Positions 24,437-32,846 are shown, counted from the first letter of the stretch. The stretch is DNA of 40,615 nt from Longimicrobium sp. (GCA_036389795.1 DASVWD010000159.1:1-40615); one strand, 5' to 3'. Notes: a model not told the origin generated them from the letters alone. Made by a program: numbers and translations.

Positions 24437-25057
24437 ATGAGACCGCTTCGATTCCCCACCCTGCTCCTGCCGGCCGCGCTCGCGCTGGCGCTGGCCGCCT
24501 GCGCCGAAGACCCCGCCGGCCTCTCGCCCGACGACGCCCAAGTGCGGCGCGTCGTGGTCCCGGCGTGCGTGGAGTTCGGGCCGCCCCCGGCGCTCGGCAC
24601 CGTGTACGGCGCGCCGGTCGCCACGCCCATCAACGCGGTCGTGTTCGTGGAGAACGGCGTCCGCGTCTCCGTGCACAGGTTCTTCACCGCTGGAGGGGCG
24701 TTCTACAACCTGATGCGGATCGAGAACGCGTTCGGCGGCTTCGGAGCCGGCCAGATCGCCCGCGCCAACAACATCAACATCGGCTTCGACTACACGGGAG
24801 TGGGCTTCGCCGTGAACGCCGTGAGGCTCGAGTGGCGGGACGCCGGCGGAGTCGAGAACCTGCAGGTGAACGCGAGCGGCACGTTCATCGGCGAGCTGGA
24901 CACGCCCCCGGCCGCACTCGGCGGGGTGGGCGTTTCCTCCAGTTCGTTCGCCATCCCCGGCGGCGACCAGGGGACCACCACGCTCACCGGACCCGTCAGC
25001 CGCTTCCGTGTGGGCGGCCAGGAGTTCTGGATCGACCGCGTCTGCGCCTTCCCGTAA
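24437..25057 (+). CDS. Predicted lipoprotein, unknown function
   Basis: A 206-residue protein with a lipoprotein signal peptide (LALAAC, lipid Cys at about 22). The mature part is beta-rich with alternating Gly and hydrophobic residues and aromatic positions (VFVENGVRVSVHRFF, NINIGFDYTGVGFAV), ending in a lone Cys near the C-terminus; a second Cys sits at about 43, so a disulfide is possible. It may be an extracellular carbohydrate- or surface-binding domain, but no family is recognised. GGAGG six bases before the ATG supports the start. A strong terminator follows 28 bp after the stop. Confidence 0.75.
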   Translation: MRPLRFPTLLLPAALALALAACAEDPAGLSPDDAQVRRVVVPACVEFGPPPALGTVYGAPVATPINAVVFVENGVRVSVHRFFTAGGAFYNLMRIENAFGGFGAGQIARANNINIGFDYTGVGFAVNAVRLEWRDAGGVENLQVNASGTFIGELDTPPAALGGVGVSSSSFAIPGGDQGTTTLTGPVSRFRVGGQEFWIDRVCAFP

Positions 25058-25085
25058 GGCGCGGCGGACAGGACCCGGATGCGAA

Positions 25086-25118
25086 GGAGGCCGGCGCGAG
25101 CGATTCGCGCCGGCCTCC
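25086..25118 (+). terminator. Strong terminator after the lipoprotein gene
   Basis: A perfect 14-bp stem (GGAGGCCGGCGCGA at 25086-25099, inverted at 25105-25118) with a 5-nt loop, followed by a pyrimidine stretch (GTCTTCC). From here to the end of copA there are only repeats. Confidence 0.85.
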
Positions 25119-25278
25119 GTCTTCCTCCGTACCTTGCCTCCGTCCGGGCCGTTCACTGCGCCGGCACGGCGGGTAGCAGATGGGACATGCGTGGGACGAC
25201 TGGGACGCGGTCCGGTGAGTGTGTTTCGCCGGGGCGCGGCCTTCGTCGCCTCGAACCGGGCCACGCGGCGGACGCGGG

Positions 25279-25347
25279 TAGATTCCTCGGTCGCGCCGGG
25301 CGATCGTGCCGGGGCAGGAATCCGCGCGGCGCTCCCTCGGAATGACA
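25279..25347. repeat. Interspersed repeat family B, copy 3
   Basis: GATTCCTCGG (25281-25290) and CTCGGAATGACA (25336-25347) match the right part of the element at 176-377 exactly at the terminal 12 bp. A left inverted end is not visible. Lies in the 360-bp gene-free gap 25058-25417, where 25119-25278 shows nothing recognisable. Confidence 0.65.
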
Positions 25348-25372
25348 GATCCTTGGTTCTCCACGTGATTCC

Positions 25373-25425
25373 CGCACTCACGCACTCACGCACTCACGCA
25401 CTCACGCACTCACGCACTCACGCAC
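25373..25425 (-). repeat. Six-copy 8-bp tandem array containing the copA stop codon (family D, copy 4)
   Basis: CGCACTCA is repeated six times without change (25373-25420), then a partial unit. On the coding strand of copA the unit reads GTGCGTGA, and its TGA in the first unit is the stop codon. Each following unit offers another TGA in changing frames. Confidence 0.9.
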
Positions 25426-28021
25426 CTCCCCTGAACCTCCGCAGCCTGAGCGAGTTCGCCACCACGCTCACCGAGCTCAGCGACATCGCGGCGCTGGCGA
25501 GCACGGGGGAGAGGAGCCAGCCGGTGACCGGGTACAGCACGCCCGCGGCCACGGGGATGCCGATCACGTTGTAGACGAAGGCCCAGAACAGGTTCTGCTT
25601 CACCGTGCGGATGGTGGCCCGCGACAGGCGGATGGCCGTCACCACGCCGCGCAGGTCGCCGCGGATCAGCGTCACGTCGCTGGCCTCGATCGCCACGTCG
25701 GTCCCCGTGCCGATGGCGATGCCCACGTCGGCCTGCGCCAGCGCGGGGGCGTCGTTGATCCCGTCGCCCACCATCCCCACCCGCTTCCGCTCCTCTTCCT
25801 GCAGCCGCTTCACCTCGCGCGCCTTCCCCTCGGGGAGCACCTCGGCCAGCACGCGGTCGATCCCCGCCTGGCGCGCCACGGCCTGGGCGGTGCGGCGGTT
25901 GTCGCCGGTGATCATCACCACCTCGAGACCCATCTCCTCGAGCGCCGCCACCGCCTCGCGCGACCCGGGCTTGAGCGTGTCGGCCACGGCCAGGAGCCCC
26001 GCCGGGCGCCCGTCCACCGCGGCGAACATCGGCGTCTTCCCCTCGTCCGCCAGCGCCGCGGCGCGCTCCTCCCACGCGCTCGCGTCGATCCCCCGCTCGC
26101 GCAGCAGCCTCGCGTTGCCGAGGAGCACCGCACGGCCCTCGACGACGGCCTCGATCCCGTGCCCCGCCACGGCGCGGAAGCCCGCCGCGTCGGCGAGCGC
26201 GAGGTTGCGCTCCCGCGCGCCGCGCACCACCGCCTCGCCCACCGGGTGCTCGCTCCCGCGCTCGGCCGAGGCGGCCAGCCGCAGCAGCTCGTCCGCGCCG
26301 AAGCCGTCCGCCGGGGCCACGTCCGTCAGCGCGGGCTCGCCGCGGGTGAGGGTGCCGGTCTTGTCCAGGACGATGGTGTCGAGCTTGTGCGCCGTCTCCA
26401 GGCTCTCGCCGCCCTTGATCAGCACCCCGTGCTCGGCGCCCTTCCCGGTGCCCACCAGGATCGCCGTGGGAGTCGCCAGCCCCAGCGCGCACGGGCAGGC
26501 GATGATCAGCACCGACACGAAGCTCACTAGCGCCATGGTGAAGCGCGTCTCCTCCGGGCCCAGGACGAACCAGGCCGCGAAGGCGGCGATGGCGATGGAG
26601 ATCACCACCGGGGTGAAGATCCCGCTCACCACGTCGGCCAGGCGCGCGATCGGGGCGCGCGAGCCCTGCGCGTCCTGCACCAGCTTCACGATCTGCTGCA
26701 GCGCCGTGTCCCTGCCCACCCGGGTCGCCGTGAAGCGGAAGGCGCCGGTGCGGTTCAGCGTGGCGCCGAACACCTCGTCGCCCGGCCCCTTCTCCACCGG
26801 CAGGCTCTCGCCGGTGAGCATCGACTCGTCCACCGCCGAGGCGCCGTCCACGACCACGCCGTCGACCGGGATCTTCTCGCCCGGGCGGACCACCACCACG
26901 TCGCCGGGGACCACCTCCTCCACGGGCACGTCCGCCTCCGCGCCGCCGCGGACCACGCGCGCCGTCTTCGCCTGCAGCTCCACGAGCCGGCGGATCGCCT
27001 CGCCCGTCCTCCCCTTGGCGCGCGACTCCAGCAGCCGCCCCAGCAGGATCAGCGCGATGATGACGGAGGCCGCCTCGAAGTAGACCGGCGCGCGCGCCCC
27101 GCCCTCCATGGCCATCCCCGCGTGGGCGCCCATGGCGAAGAAGCCGGGGAAGAGGGTCGCCGCGACGGAGTAGAGGTACGCCGTGCCGGTGCCCGTGGCG
27201 ATCAGCGTGTTCATGTCCGCCGCGCGGTGGCGGAGCGCCGCCCAGGCGCCGCGGTAGAACTGCGCGCCCGCCCAGAGGACCACCGGGGTGGTCAGCGCGA
27301 GCTGCACCCACTCCTGCCCCCGGAAGGCGAGCCACGGGACGCGCCCGTGCGACATCGCCATCACCAGCACGGGGAGCGAGAGGAGCGCGGCCACCCAGAA
27401 GCGGCCGCGCAAGCTCCGGTACTCGGCCGCGTGCGCCGCCGCCAGCGACTCCGCCGCCGCGCCCTCTCCGCCGCCGGGGACGTCGCGCACCCGGTAGCCG
27501 AAGTCCTCGACGGCGCGGCGGAGCGCGGCGGCGCCGGTCGTGCCCGGGAGGTACTCCACCCGCACGTCCATCGTCCCCAGGTTGAAGGCGGCCGAGACGA
27601 CGCCCGGCTGCGCCAGCAGGTGCTTCTCCAGCGGCTGCGAAGAGCCGGAGGGGCGCGCCGAGTCGTCCACCGCGAAGTCGGCGCGCGCCGTCCCCGCGGT
27701 CCCGTAGCCGGCGTCCTCGACCACCCTGATGAAGTCGCGCACGCCGGCAGCCGCCGGGTCGTACTCCACGGTGGCGCGCGCCGTGGCGAAGTTCACCCCC
27801 GCGCGCCGCACCCCGGGCGCCTTCGACAGCTGCTTCTCGATGCGCCGGGCGCACGCCGCGCACGTCATCCCCGTGATCGGCAGGTCCACGCGCTCGCCGC
27901 CGGGGGCGCCTTCGCCGCGGCGCGGCGGCGCGGACGTGAGCTGCACCATCGGCCGCGCCGGATCTTTATCTCTGTTCCCGCGGGCGCCGGGGTCCGGGCC
28001 CGCCGTCGTTTTCGCTTCCAT
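25418..28021 (-). CDS. copA: Copper-exporting P1B-type ATPase
   Basis: The 867-residue ATPase has an N-terminal heavy-metal-associated domain with the Cu(I) site GMTCAAC (C54, C57) and a second such domain (about 120-180) that has lost its CxxC, reading SARPSGS instead. Eight transmembrane helices carry the ion-site motif CPC (about 509). The soluble core has DKTGTLT with the phosphorylated Asp at about 553, TGDN and [10 protein letters not shown]. It pumps Cu(I) out of the cytoplasm. The gene lies 14 bp after csoR in the same direction, so copper should induce both. Its stop codon is inside the 8-bp tandem array. Silver may also be a substrate. Confidence 0.96.
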   Translation of the reverse strand: MEAKTTAGPDPGARGNRDKDPARPMVQLTSAPPRRGEGAPGGERVDLPITGMTCAACARRIEKQLSKAPGVRRAGVNFATARATVEYDPAAAGVRDFIRVVEDAGYGTAGTARADFAVDDSARPSGSSQPLEKHLLAQPGVVSAAFNLGTMDVRVEYLPGTTGAAALRRAVEDFGYRVRDVPGGGEGAAAESLAAAHAAEYRSLRGRFWVAALLSLPVLVMAMSHGRVPWLAFRGQEWVQLALTTPVVLWAGAQFYRGAWAALRHRAADMNTLIATGTGTAYLYSVAATLFPGFFAMGAHAGMAMEGGARAPVYFEAASVIIALILLGRLLESRAKGRTGEAIRRLVELQAKTARVVRGGAEADVPVEEVVPGDVVVVRPGEKIPVDGVVVDGASAVDESMLTGESLPVEKGPGDEVFGATLNRTGAFRFTATRVGRDTALQQIVKLVQDAQGSRAPIARLADVVSGIFTPVVISIAIAAFAAWFVLGPEETRFTMALVSFVSVLIIACPCALGLATPTAILVGTGKGAEHGVLIKGGESLETAHKLDTIVLDKTGTLTRGEPALTDVAPADGFGADELLRLAASAERGSEHPVGEAVVRGARERNLALADAAGFRAVAGHGIEAVVEGRAVLLGNARLLRERGIDASAWEERAAALADEGKTPMFAAVDGRPAGLLAVADTLKPGSREAVAALEEMGLEVVMITGDNRRTAQAVARQAGIDRVLAEVLPEGKAREVKRLQEEERKRVGMVGDGINDAPALAQADVGIAIGTGTDVAIEASDVTLIRGDLRGVVTAIRLSRATIRTVKQNLFWAFVYNVIGIPVAAGVLYPVTGWLLSPVLASAAMSLSSVSVVANSLRLRRFRGGA

Positions 28022-28035
28022 GTTCGCCTCCCGCC

Positions 28036-28350
28036 TCAGCGGGCGTGCCTGTACATGAGGTCCAGCACCTCGCCGTAGGTGTCCTCGGCGCGGCGCTCGT
28101 CGCCCGAGCGGAGCGCGTCGGTGATGCAGTGGCGCAGGTGGTTCTTCATCAGCAGCTTCCCCACCCCGCGCAACGCCTCGTGCACCGACGCGATCTGCGT
28201 GAGCACGTCGGCGCAGTAGCGCTCCTCCTCCACCATCCGCTGCAGCCCGCGGACCTGCCCCTCGATGCGGCGGAGCCGCGCGAGCGCCTGCTCCTTCAGC
28301 TCGCCCTCGACGTGCACCGCCGCCCGCGGCTCGACTGCGTTCTCGGTCAT
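28036..28350 (-). CDS. csoR: CsoR-type copper-sensing repressor
   Basis: A 104-residue all-helical regulator of the CsoR/RcnR family ([17 protein letters not shown]). The Cu(I) ligands are present with exact family spacing: C46, H71 and C75 (YCADV, NHLRHC), 25 and 29 residues apart as in mycobacterial CsoR, which favours copper over nickel or sulfide sensing. The ATG at 28350 gives the normal family length; upstream codons in frame lie in the operator. It is the first gene of the csoR-copA pair. The DNA just upstream holds a TACCC-type candidate box and a TTGACA -35. Confidence 0.95.
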   Translation of the reverse strand: MTENAVEPRAAVHVEGELKEQALARLRRIEGQVRGLQRMVEEERYCADVLTQIASVHEALRGVGKLLMKNHLRHCITDALRSGDERRAEDTYGEVLDLMYRHAR

Positions 28351-28372
28351 GATCTCGATCCTGAGCAGTAGG

Positions 28373-28418
28373 ATACCCCCGTACCCTATCAATGTGCGAA
28401 TGATAACCAGGGTGTCAA
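28373..28418 (-). promoter_or_regulatory. csoR-copA promoter and candidate CsoR operator
   Basis: On the minus strand TTGACA lies at 28413-28418. The best -10 (ATTGAT or TTGATA) needs a 19-20 bp spacer, longer than usual. A dyad ACCCT-ATCA (28383-28391) with TGATA-ACC-AGGGT (28401-28413) spans the promoter, and ATACCCCCGTACCCTAT (28373-28389) beside it resembles G-tract CsoR boxes (TACGGGGGTAT on the coding strand). Which of the two is bound cannot be told from sequence. Confidence 0.65.
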
Positions 28419-28449
28419 GGGGGGGATTTCTCCGTGTGCGGAGGAGGAA

Positions 28450-28689
28450 TCAGCCGAGCCGATGGAGCAGCGCGCTCGTTGCCCGGCGAAGGAAGGCGCT
28501 CGCCTGCTCGCGGCGAACGGTTGGGAAGTTGTCCAGAAACTCGTCGAGAGAGTAGCCACCGGTCAGATACTCCACCAGCGTATCCACTGGAACGCGAGTA
28601 CCGACGAAGACGGGCGTCCCGCCCATGATCTCAGGATCGCTGTGGATCACGCTGCCGTCTGGCAGGGCGACAGGACGATTGTCGGGCAT
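28450..28689 (-). CDS. DUF433 protein, antitoxin-like
   Basis: A 79-residue protein with the DUF433 pattern (HSDPEIMGGTPVFVGTRVPV, then LVEYLTGGYSLDEFLDNFP). This small winged-helix family acts as DNA-binding antitoxin in VapB50-like pairs, usually followed by a PIN-like DUF5615 toxin gene. The ATG has AAGGAGGT just upstream. No toxin follows: the next gene in this direction is csoR, and the 60 bp between is the csoR promoter. It is therefore an orphan, either a leftover of a toxin-antitoxin pair or a free regulator. Confidence 0.85.
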   Translation of the reverse strand: MPDNRPVALPDGSVIHSDPEIMGGTPVFVGTRVPVDTLVEYLTGGYSLDEFLDNFPTVRREQASAFLRRATSALLHRLG

Positions 28690-28902
28690 CACACCTCCTT
28701 CGCTGGTGCCGCGAATCGTACCCGAGCTTCGAGTGCTGGTCCATCCCCACACAACAAGTCCGCCACCGCGCGCCGACCACATGACTGCCGGTGGCCGACA
28801 GTGCGCGGTGCTCGGAATTCCGCGTTGCTTCACTGGTGGCGCCTGCACACATTCGCAAACTCCACACAGGGATCGGCATGAACTCCTCAAAGCAGGTGAT
28901 CG
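28690..28902. other. Gap between DUF433 gene and antitoxin remnant
   Basis: No gene recognised. A plus-strand open frame ends at 28906 and overlaps the ATG at 28903 (ATGA), which is how a toxin gene would meet its antitoxin, but its translation resembles no toxin I know. Confidence 0.35.
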
Positions 28903-29097
28903 ATGAATGACCATGCCTTCCAGGAACTCCTTGAGAGCGTCCGCCAGGGAACGGCGATCCTCCGCGGCGAGATCGAGCCGGCGCGCCGTTTCTTCATTGA
29001 TGGTTCGCGTGAGCTCGGCACCGGGCGAGCGAGCGATCAGGAGACAGCAGGGGACGGAGATTGGCCTATTTCTAGTGGCACGAAAGAAGACTCTTGA
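28903..29097 (+). pseudogene. Truncated HigA/NadS-like antitoxin fragment
   Basis: The first 33 residues (MNDHAFQELLESV, then ILRGEIEPARRFFID) look like the N-terminus of HigA/NadS-type antitoxins of about 90-100 residues, which continue into an HTH domain. Here the similarity stops at about residue 34, and the frame runs through unrelated sequence to a stop after 64 codons. No helix-turn-helix is present in any frame nearby. It appears to be a broken antitoxin left after a deletion, but family resemblance from 33 residues is limited evidence. Confidence 0.5.
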
Positions 29098-29124
29098 TCC
29101 TCACGTTGCGTGAGGTCTTACCGT
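29094..29124 (+). promoter_or_regulatory. MerR-type promoter and operator of the TipA-like gene
   Basis: TTGATC (29094-29099) and TACCGT (29119-29124) are separated by 19 bp, the overlong spacer typical of MerR-controlled promoters. Between them lies a perfect dyad, CCTCACG-TTG-CGTGAGG (29099-29115). This is the classic arrangement in which a bound MerR dimer untwists DNA to realign the two boxes. Confidence 0.88.
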
Positions 29125-29162
29125 AGTCGCGTCGTGGCCACGACCCTGGGAAGGAGAGAGAC

Positions 29163-29900
29163 GTGACGAGGCTCTGGAAGGTGGGCGAGCTGGCGCGCAG
29201 CACGGGGCTGTCCGTGCGCACGCTGCACCACTACGACGAGATCGGGCTGCTCTCGCCGTCGCACCGCACGCAGTCGGGGCACCGGCAGTACGGGGAGGGC
29301 GACGTGGCGAGGCTGCAGCAGATCGTTTCGCTGAGGAGCCTGGGGCTGCCGCTGGAGGAGATCCGCGGCGCCCTGGACCGGCGCGGGCTCTCCCTGGCCG
29401 AGGTGATCCGGCTCCACGCGGCCCGGCTGCGGGAGCAGCTCGACATGCAGCGCCGGCTGGTGGAGCGCCTGGAGGCGGTCGCCGCCGGGCTGGACCGGGC
29501 GGAGGGCGTCTCCGCCGAGGAACTGATCCGCATGATGGAGATGATCAAGATGCACGAGAAATACTACACTCCCGAGCAGCTGGAGCAGATCAAGGCCCGC
29601 GGCGAGGAGTACGGGCCGGAGCGCATCCGCCAGTTCGAGGCCGAGTGGGCGCAGCTCATGGCCGACGTCCAGGCCGAGATGGACAGGGGGACCGACCCGG
29701 CGGACCCGCGGGTGCAGGACATGGCCCGGCGCTGGATGGAGCTGGTGAGCGCGTTCACCGGCGGCGACCCCGGGATCGCGAGCTCCGTGAAGCGCATGTG
29801 GCAGGAGGAGGAGCAGATCCACGGGATCGACACCGCCAACATGCGCCGGATGGGCGAGTACATCGGCCGCGCCCACGCCGCCGCGCAGAGCGCGGGGTGA
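29163..29900 (+). CDS. TipA-type MerR family regulator with TipAS ligand domain
   Basis: The 245-residue regulator has a MerR winged-helix domain (WKVGELARSTGLSVRTLHHYDEIGLL, then HRQYGEGDV), a long dimerisation helix (about 75-125) and a C-terminal TipAS-like domain (from about 130, KYYTPEQLEQIKARGEEYG) that in this group binds cyclic thiopeptides and other compounds. The GTG start follows GGAAGGAGAGAG. Its promoter carries the MerR-type spacer and dyad, so it should control itself. It ends in its own terminator, and the aldo/keto reductase downstream is a separate unit without a similar operator. The real ligand and any further targets are unknown. Confidence 0.9.
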   Translation: MTRLWKVGELARSTGLSVRTLHHYDEIGLLSPSHRTQSGHRQYGEGDVARLQQIVSLRSLGLPLEEIRGALDRRGLSLAEVIRLHAARLREQLDMQRRLVERLEAVAAGLDRAEGVSAEELIRMMEMIKMHEKYYTPEQLEQIKARGEEYGPERIRQFEAEWAQLMADVQAEMDRGTDPADPRVQDMARRWMELVSAFTGGDPGIASSVKRMWQEEEQIHGIDTANMRRMGEYIGRAHAAAQSAG

Positions 29901-29918
29901 TCTCCTCAGCGCAGCGAA

Positions 29919-29957
29919 AAGCCGCCCGCACGGCAGGTCCGTGCGGGCGGCTTCTTT
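29919..29957 (+). terminator. Terminator of the TipA-like gene
   Basis: A perfect 15-bp stem (AAGCCGCCCGCACGG at 29919-29933, inverted at 29939-29953) with loop CAGGT and a following CTTTT run. The same stem and loop recur at 31145-31178. Confidence 0.92.
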
Positions 29958-30089
29958 TGAGCGGTCGTGTTACAGATCGGCGGTTCCGCGGCGGCGGCTC
30001 GCCGAGGTGGCGCGCTCCCGGCATCTCCTGAACCGATTGAGAGGGAATCCGATCCGGTCGACCGAGCCAGGAAGTCGTAAAGGAGAAGA

Positions 30090-31121
30090 ATGATGAGGAC
30101 GGAGCTGCCGGTGGCGCCGCTGGGCGTCACGGGGATGGAGATCACGCGCGCCGGCTTCGGCGCGTGGGCGATCGGCGGGGCGGGGTGGGCGTTCGGGTGG
30201 GGGAGCCAGGACGACGACGACTCCGTCACCGCCATCCGCCACTGCGTGGAGCGCGGGATCAACTGGATCGACACCGCGGCGGCCTACGGGCTGGGCCACT
30301 CCGAGGAGGTGGTCGCGCGGGCGCTCGCCGGGCTGCCGCCGGACGAGCGGCCGTACGTGTTCACCAAGTGCGGGCTGGTGTGGGACGAGCGCGACCGCGA
30401 AGCCCCGCCCCGGCGCGTGGGCGACCCGGCCAGCATCCGGCGCGAGGTCGAGGCGTCGCTCAGGCGCCTGCGGGTGGAGCGGATCGACCTCTACCAGATG
30501 CACTGGCCTGCGGAAGACGGCACGCCGCTGGAGGACTACTGGGGGACGCTGCTGGAGCTGAAGGCGGAGGGGAAGGCGCGCGCGGTGGGCCTCTCCAACC
30601 ACGACGCCCGGCAGCTCGCCGCGGCCGAGCGGCTGGGGCACGTCGACACGCTGCAGCCGCCGTTCTCGGCCATCGACCGCGACGCGGCGGCCGCGGAGCT
30701 CCCCTGGTGCGACGCGCACGAGACCGGCGTGATCGTCTACAGCCCGATGCAGTCCGGGCTGCTGACCGGCGCCTTCGACCGGGCGCGCGCGGCGAATCTC
30801 CCCGCCGACGACTGGAGGTCGCGCTCGCCCGACTTCACCGGCGAGGGGCTGGAGCGCAACCTGGCGCTGGCGGAGGCGCTGCGCCCGGTCGCCGAGCGCC
30901 ACGGGGCCACCGTGGCGGCGGTGGCGGTGGCGTGGACGCTCGCGTGGCCGGGCGTCACCGGGGCCATCGTCGGCGCGCGGAGCCCGGAGCAGGTGGACGG
31001 CTGGCTCCCCGCCGCCACCCTGCGCCTGACCGACGCGGACCTGGACGAGATCGCCGGCGCCATCCGCCGGACCGGCGCCGGGACCGGCCCGGAGCGTCCG
31101 CCGGTGCCAGCGCCGGTGTGA
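30090..31121 (+). CDS. Aldo/keto reductase
   Basis: A 343-residue TIM-barrel oxidoreductase with the catalytic tetrad D61, Y66, K93 and H138 (DTAAAYG, FTKCG, QMHWP) and the NADPH-binding end (AIVGARSPEQV). GLGHSE, the order of motifs and the length fit the ion-channel-beta/YdbC-like AKR group, which reduces aldehydes and methylglyoxal in many bacteria. The ATG follows AAAGGAG; a second ATG at 30093 is equivalent. It is monocistronic, with its own terminator sharing the sequence of the upstream one. Substrate is not predictable here. Confidence 0.93.
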   Translation: MMRTELPVAPLGVTGMEITRAGFGAWAIGGAGWAFGWGSQDDDDSVTAIRHCVERGINWIDTAAAYGLGHSEEVVARALAGLPPDERPYVFTKCGLVWDERDREAPPRRVGDPASIRREVEASLRRLRVERIDLYQMHWPAEDGTPLEDYWGTLLELKAEGKARAVGLSNHDARQLAAAERLGHVDTLQPPFSAIDRDAAAAELPWCDAHETGVIVYSPMQSGLLTGAFDRARAANLPADDWRSRSPDFTGEGLERNLALAEALRPVAERHGATVAAVAVAWTLAWPGVTGAIVGARSPEQVDGWLPAATLRLTDADLDEIAGAIRRTGAGTGPERPPVPAPV

Positions 31122-31144
31122 GCCCTGGAGCCGGGTAAACGCGA

Positions 31145-31178
31145 AAGCCGCCCGCACGGCAGGTCCGTGCGGGCGGCT
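31145..31178 (+). terminator. Terminator of the aldo/keto reductase gene
   Basis: The stem AAGCCGCCCGCACGG, loop CAGGT and inverted arm are the same as at 29919-29953 (33 bp identical). It lacks a good T run, but the convergent lipoprotein gene ends just beyond it. Confidence 0.85.
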
Positions 31179-31203
31179 CGTCGCGATGGGTGCCCCTCCG
31201 GGC

Positions 31204-31635
31204 TCAGGGAGCCGGGGCCGGAGCGGGCGCGGCCGGAGCGGGCGCGGGCGCGCCGGACTCGGGGCAGCGGTACGCGATCATCTGCCCCTTGCGGTCCTTC
31301 GAGACGCCGAAGACGGCCGCGGCGACGCGGCGGCCGCTGCTGGGCTCGCGGACGGTGCCCAGCAGGATGGCGTTCGCGCCGATCTTGCCGGCGCGGCGCT
31401 TGGCGGCGTTGATCATCTCCGTCTCGCCGGTCATGTCCACGTCGCCCGAGGTGTGGATCAGGGCGTAGCGCTGGCAGGTGGAGGGGACCTCCTCCTCGCG
31501 CAGGAAGACGGTGACCTGGTCTTCGGGGACCGGGGCGTGCTGGGCGCCGGGCACCAGCAGGGTGGACCGGGCGCTGACGCAGCCGGCGAGCAGCAGCAGC
31601 GCCGACGCGTACAGGGGGATGCGGTTGCGTGACAT
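31204..31635 (-). CDS. Predicted outer membrane lipoprotein, RcsF/DUF4156-like
   Basis: A 143-residue lipoprotein with lipobox LLAGC (Cys at about 19). The mature domain (about 45-125) has two Cys residues (STCQRYALI and IAYRC) bracketing an alpha/beta segment with EMINAAKRRAGKIGANAILLGTV, resembling the RcsF/DUF4156-like fold in which a helix ending in GANAI is typical. The end is a Pro-Ala-rich linker of about 15 residues. Its role is unknown; RcsF itself senses envelope stress. Upstream frames in the same phase are not coding. Confidence 0.7.
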   Translation of the reverse strand: MSRNRIPLYASALLLLAGCVSARSTLLVPGAQHAPVPEDQVTVFLREEEVPSTCQRYALIHTSGDVDMTGETEMINAAKRRAGKIGANAILLGTVREPSSGRRVAAAVFGVSKDRKGQMIAYRCPESGAPAPAPAAPAPAPAP

Positions 31636-31778
31636 GGAAGTGGCGAGAGCGTGAAGGGCGCCGGCCCGGCGCGGGACCGCCCGGAGGCGGGAAAGGACAA
31701 TCGGGTGCGCAGAAATTGACGCGCGGACCTCCCGCGCGCAAGCACTACCGCGCGGGCGCTCCGCGCCAGAGCACGACG

Positions 31779-32846
31779 TCAGAACGACTCCTCGCCGAGA
31801 CCCGCGCCCCGGACGGAGCCGAAGCCGGCCTCGCCGGTGCTCTTGCTGACGTGGACGCCGTACTTCGCGCCGCCGGCCGCCGCGAAGGTCACCACCCAGG
31901 CCGCGCCGGTCGCAGCGGCGGCGTCGCCGTCGGTCTCGGCCAGGCTCTCCACCGTCATCCCGGGGAGGTTGCGGACGCCGAACATGGCCTGCATGTCGTC
32001 GGCGGGGTCGGCGACGAGGGTGGCGGCGCGCCACACCACCGCGCACTGCTCCTCGGCCGAGAGGCCGGACACGTCGCTCCTGCCCACGTGGGGCATGGCG
32101 CGCGGGCAGCCGGTCTCGCCCACCATCGCCCGCAGCACCTCGCGCGTGCGGCCGGGCGAGGGCGGGCCCTCCACCACCAGCAGCCCGAGCGCCAGGACGC
32201 CCACCGAGATGAGCGCCGGGCGCATCTTCTTCTTCATCAGCGGGCCGAACCAGTTGGAGAGCATCACCCCCGCCGCCGCGCCCACCGGCGCCCCGCGCAT
32301 CATCGCCGTCACCCGGTCGAAGTCGGGCGGCAGCTCGACCAGGAAGCGCCTGGGCAGCGTGGACGCCAGGTAGGCGCCCACCACCGCGCCCACGGCCGCC
32401 AGGCGCGCGAACTCGGCCCAGTCGAGCACCCCCTGCCGCTTCGGCGCCACCCACGAGACCGACTGGTTGGCGGTGGAGAGGAACTGCTTGGCGGCCTGCT
32501 GCTCGGTGGCGTCGGGGGTGGGGCGGGCGAGGGTGTCCGTCATCGCCCGCAGCTCCATGTCGTGCGACGAGGAGATCACCTCGGTCTTCGCCGACTCGTC
32601 GCGGTAGCGGGTGCGCAGCTCGTCGGTGAGCTGGCGGACGCGCTGCGAGTGCTGGTGGCACTGGGTGCGGAGCACGTCGGCGTCGGGGCGCGCGGGGTCG
32701 GCCAGGAGCAGCCGCTTGCGCCAGAAGCGGGCGCGCTCCTGGTACAGCTCGTCCAGGCGCGAGTAGAAGCCGGCCGAGCGGCGCTTCTCCACGTACAGCG
32801 CGACGGCGATCATCACCGCCGCGCAGATCGTGATCACGATCTGCAT
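31779..32846 (-). CDS. Membrane protein of unknown function
   Basis: A 355-residue protein with an N-terminal transmembrane helix (about 2-19), a helical, charged cytoplasmic-type region (about 20-125), then two or three hydrophobic segments (about 145-165, 180-200, 210-225), and a C-terminal soluble domain with two Cys. The last 60 residues are Gly/Ala-rich strands (AAWVVTFAAAGGAKYGVHVSK). I do not recognise it. It lies between the lipoprotein gene and another anchored unknown in the same direction, with gaps of over 100 bp, so a common operon is uncertain. Confidence 0.65.
   Translation of the reverse strand: MQIVITICAAVMIAVALYVEKRRSAGFYSRLDELYQERARFWRKRLLLADPARPDADVLRTQCHQHSQRVRQLTDELRTRYRDESAKTEVISSSHDMELRAMTDTLARPTPDATEQQAAKQFLSTANQSVSWVAPKRQGVLDWAEFARLAAVGAVVGAYLASTLPRRFLVELPPDFDRVTAMMRGAPVGAAAGVMLSNWFGPLMKKKMRPALISVGVLALGLLVVEGPPSPGRTREVLRAMVGETGCPRAMPHVGRSDVSGLSAEEQCAVVWRAATLVADPADDMQAMFGVRNLPGMTVESLAETDGDAAAATGAAWVVTFAAAGGAKYGVHVSKSTGEAGFGSVRGAGLGEESF

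Noticed and set aside
22237-25176. Long plus-strand frame opposite the GH13 gene running into the lipoprotein region
   Set aside because: It is antisense to catalytic GH13 motifs and has no ribosome-binding site or family similarity.
25373-25425. CRISPR array
   Set aside because: The repeats are 8 bp, contiguous and without spacers, and no cas genes are present.
28907-29113. Alternative plus-strand frame of 68 codons over the antitoxin remnant
   Set aside because: It starts inside the remnant, is Arg/Ser-rich and reads into the MerR promoter, so it is not a gene.
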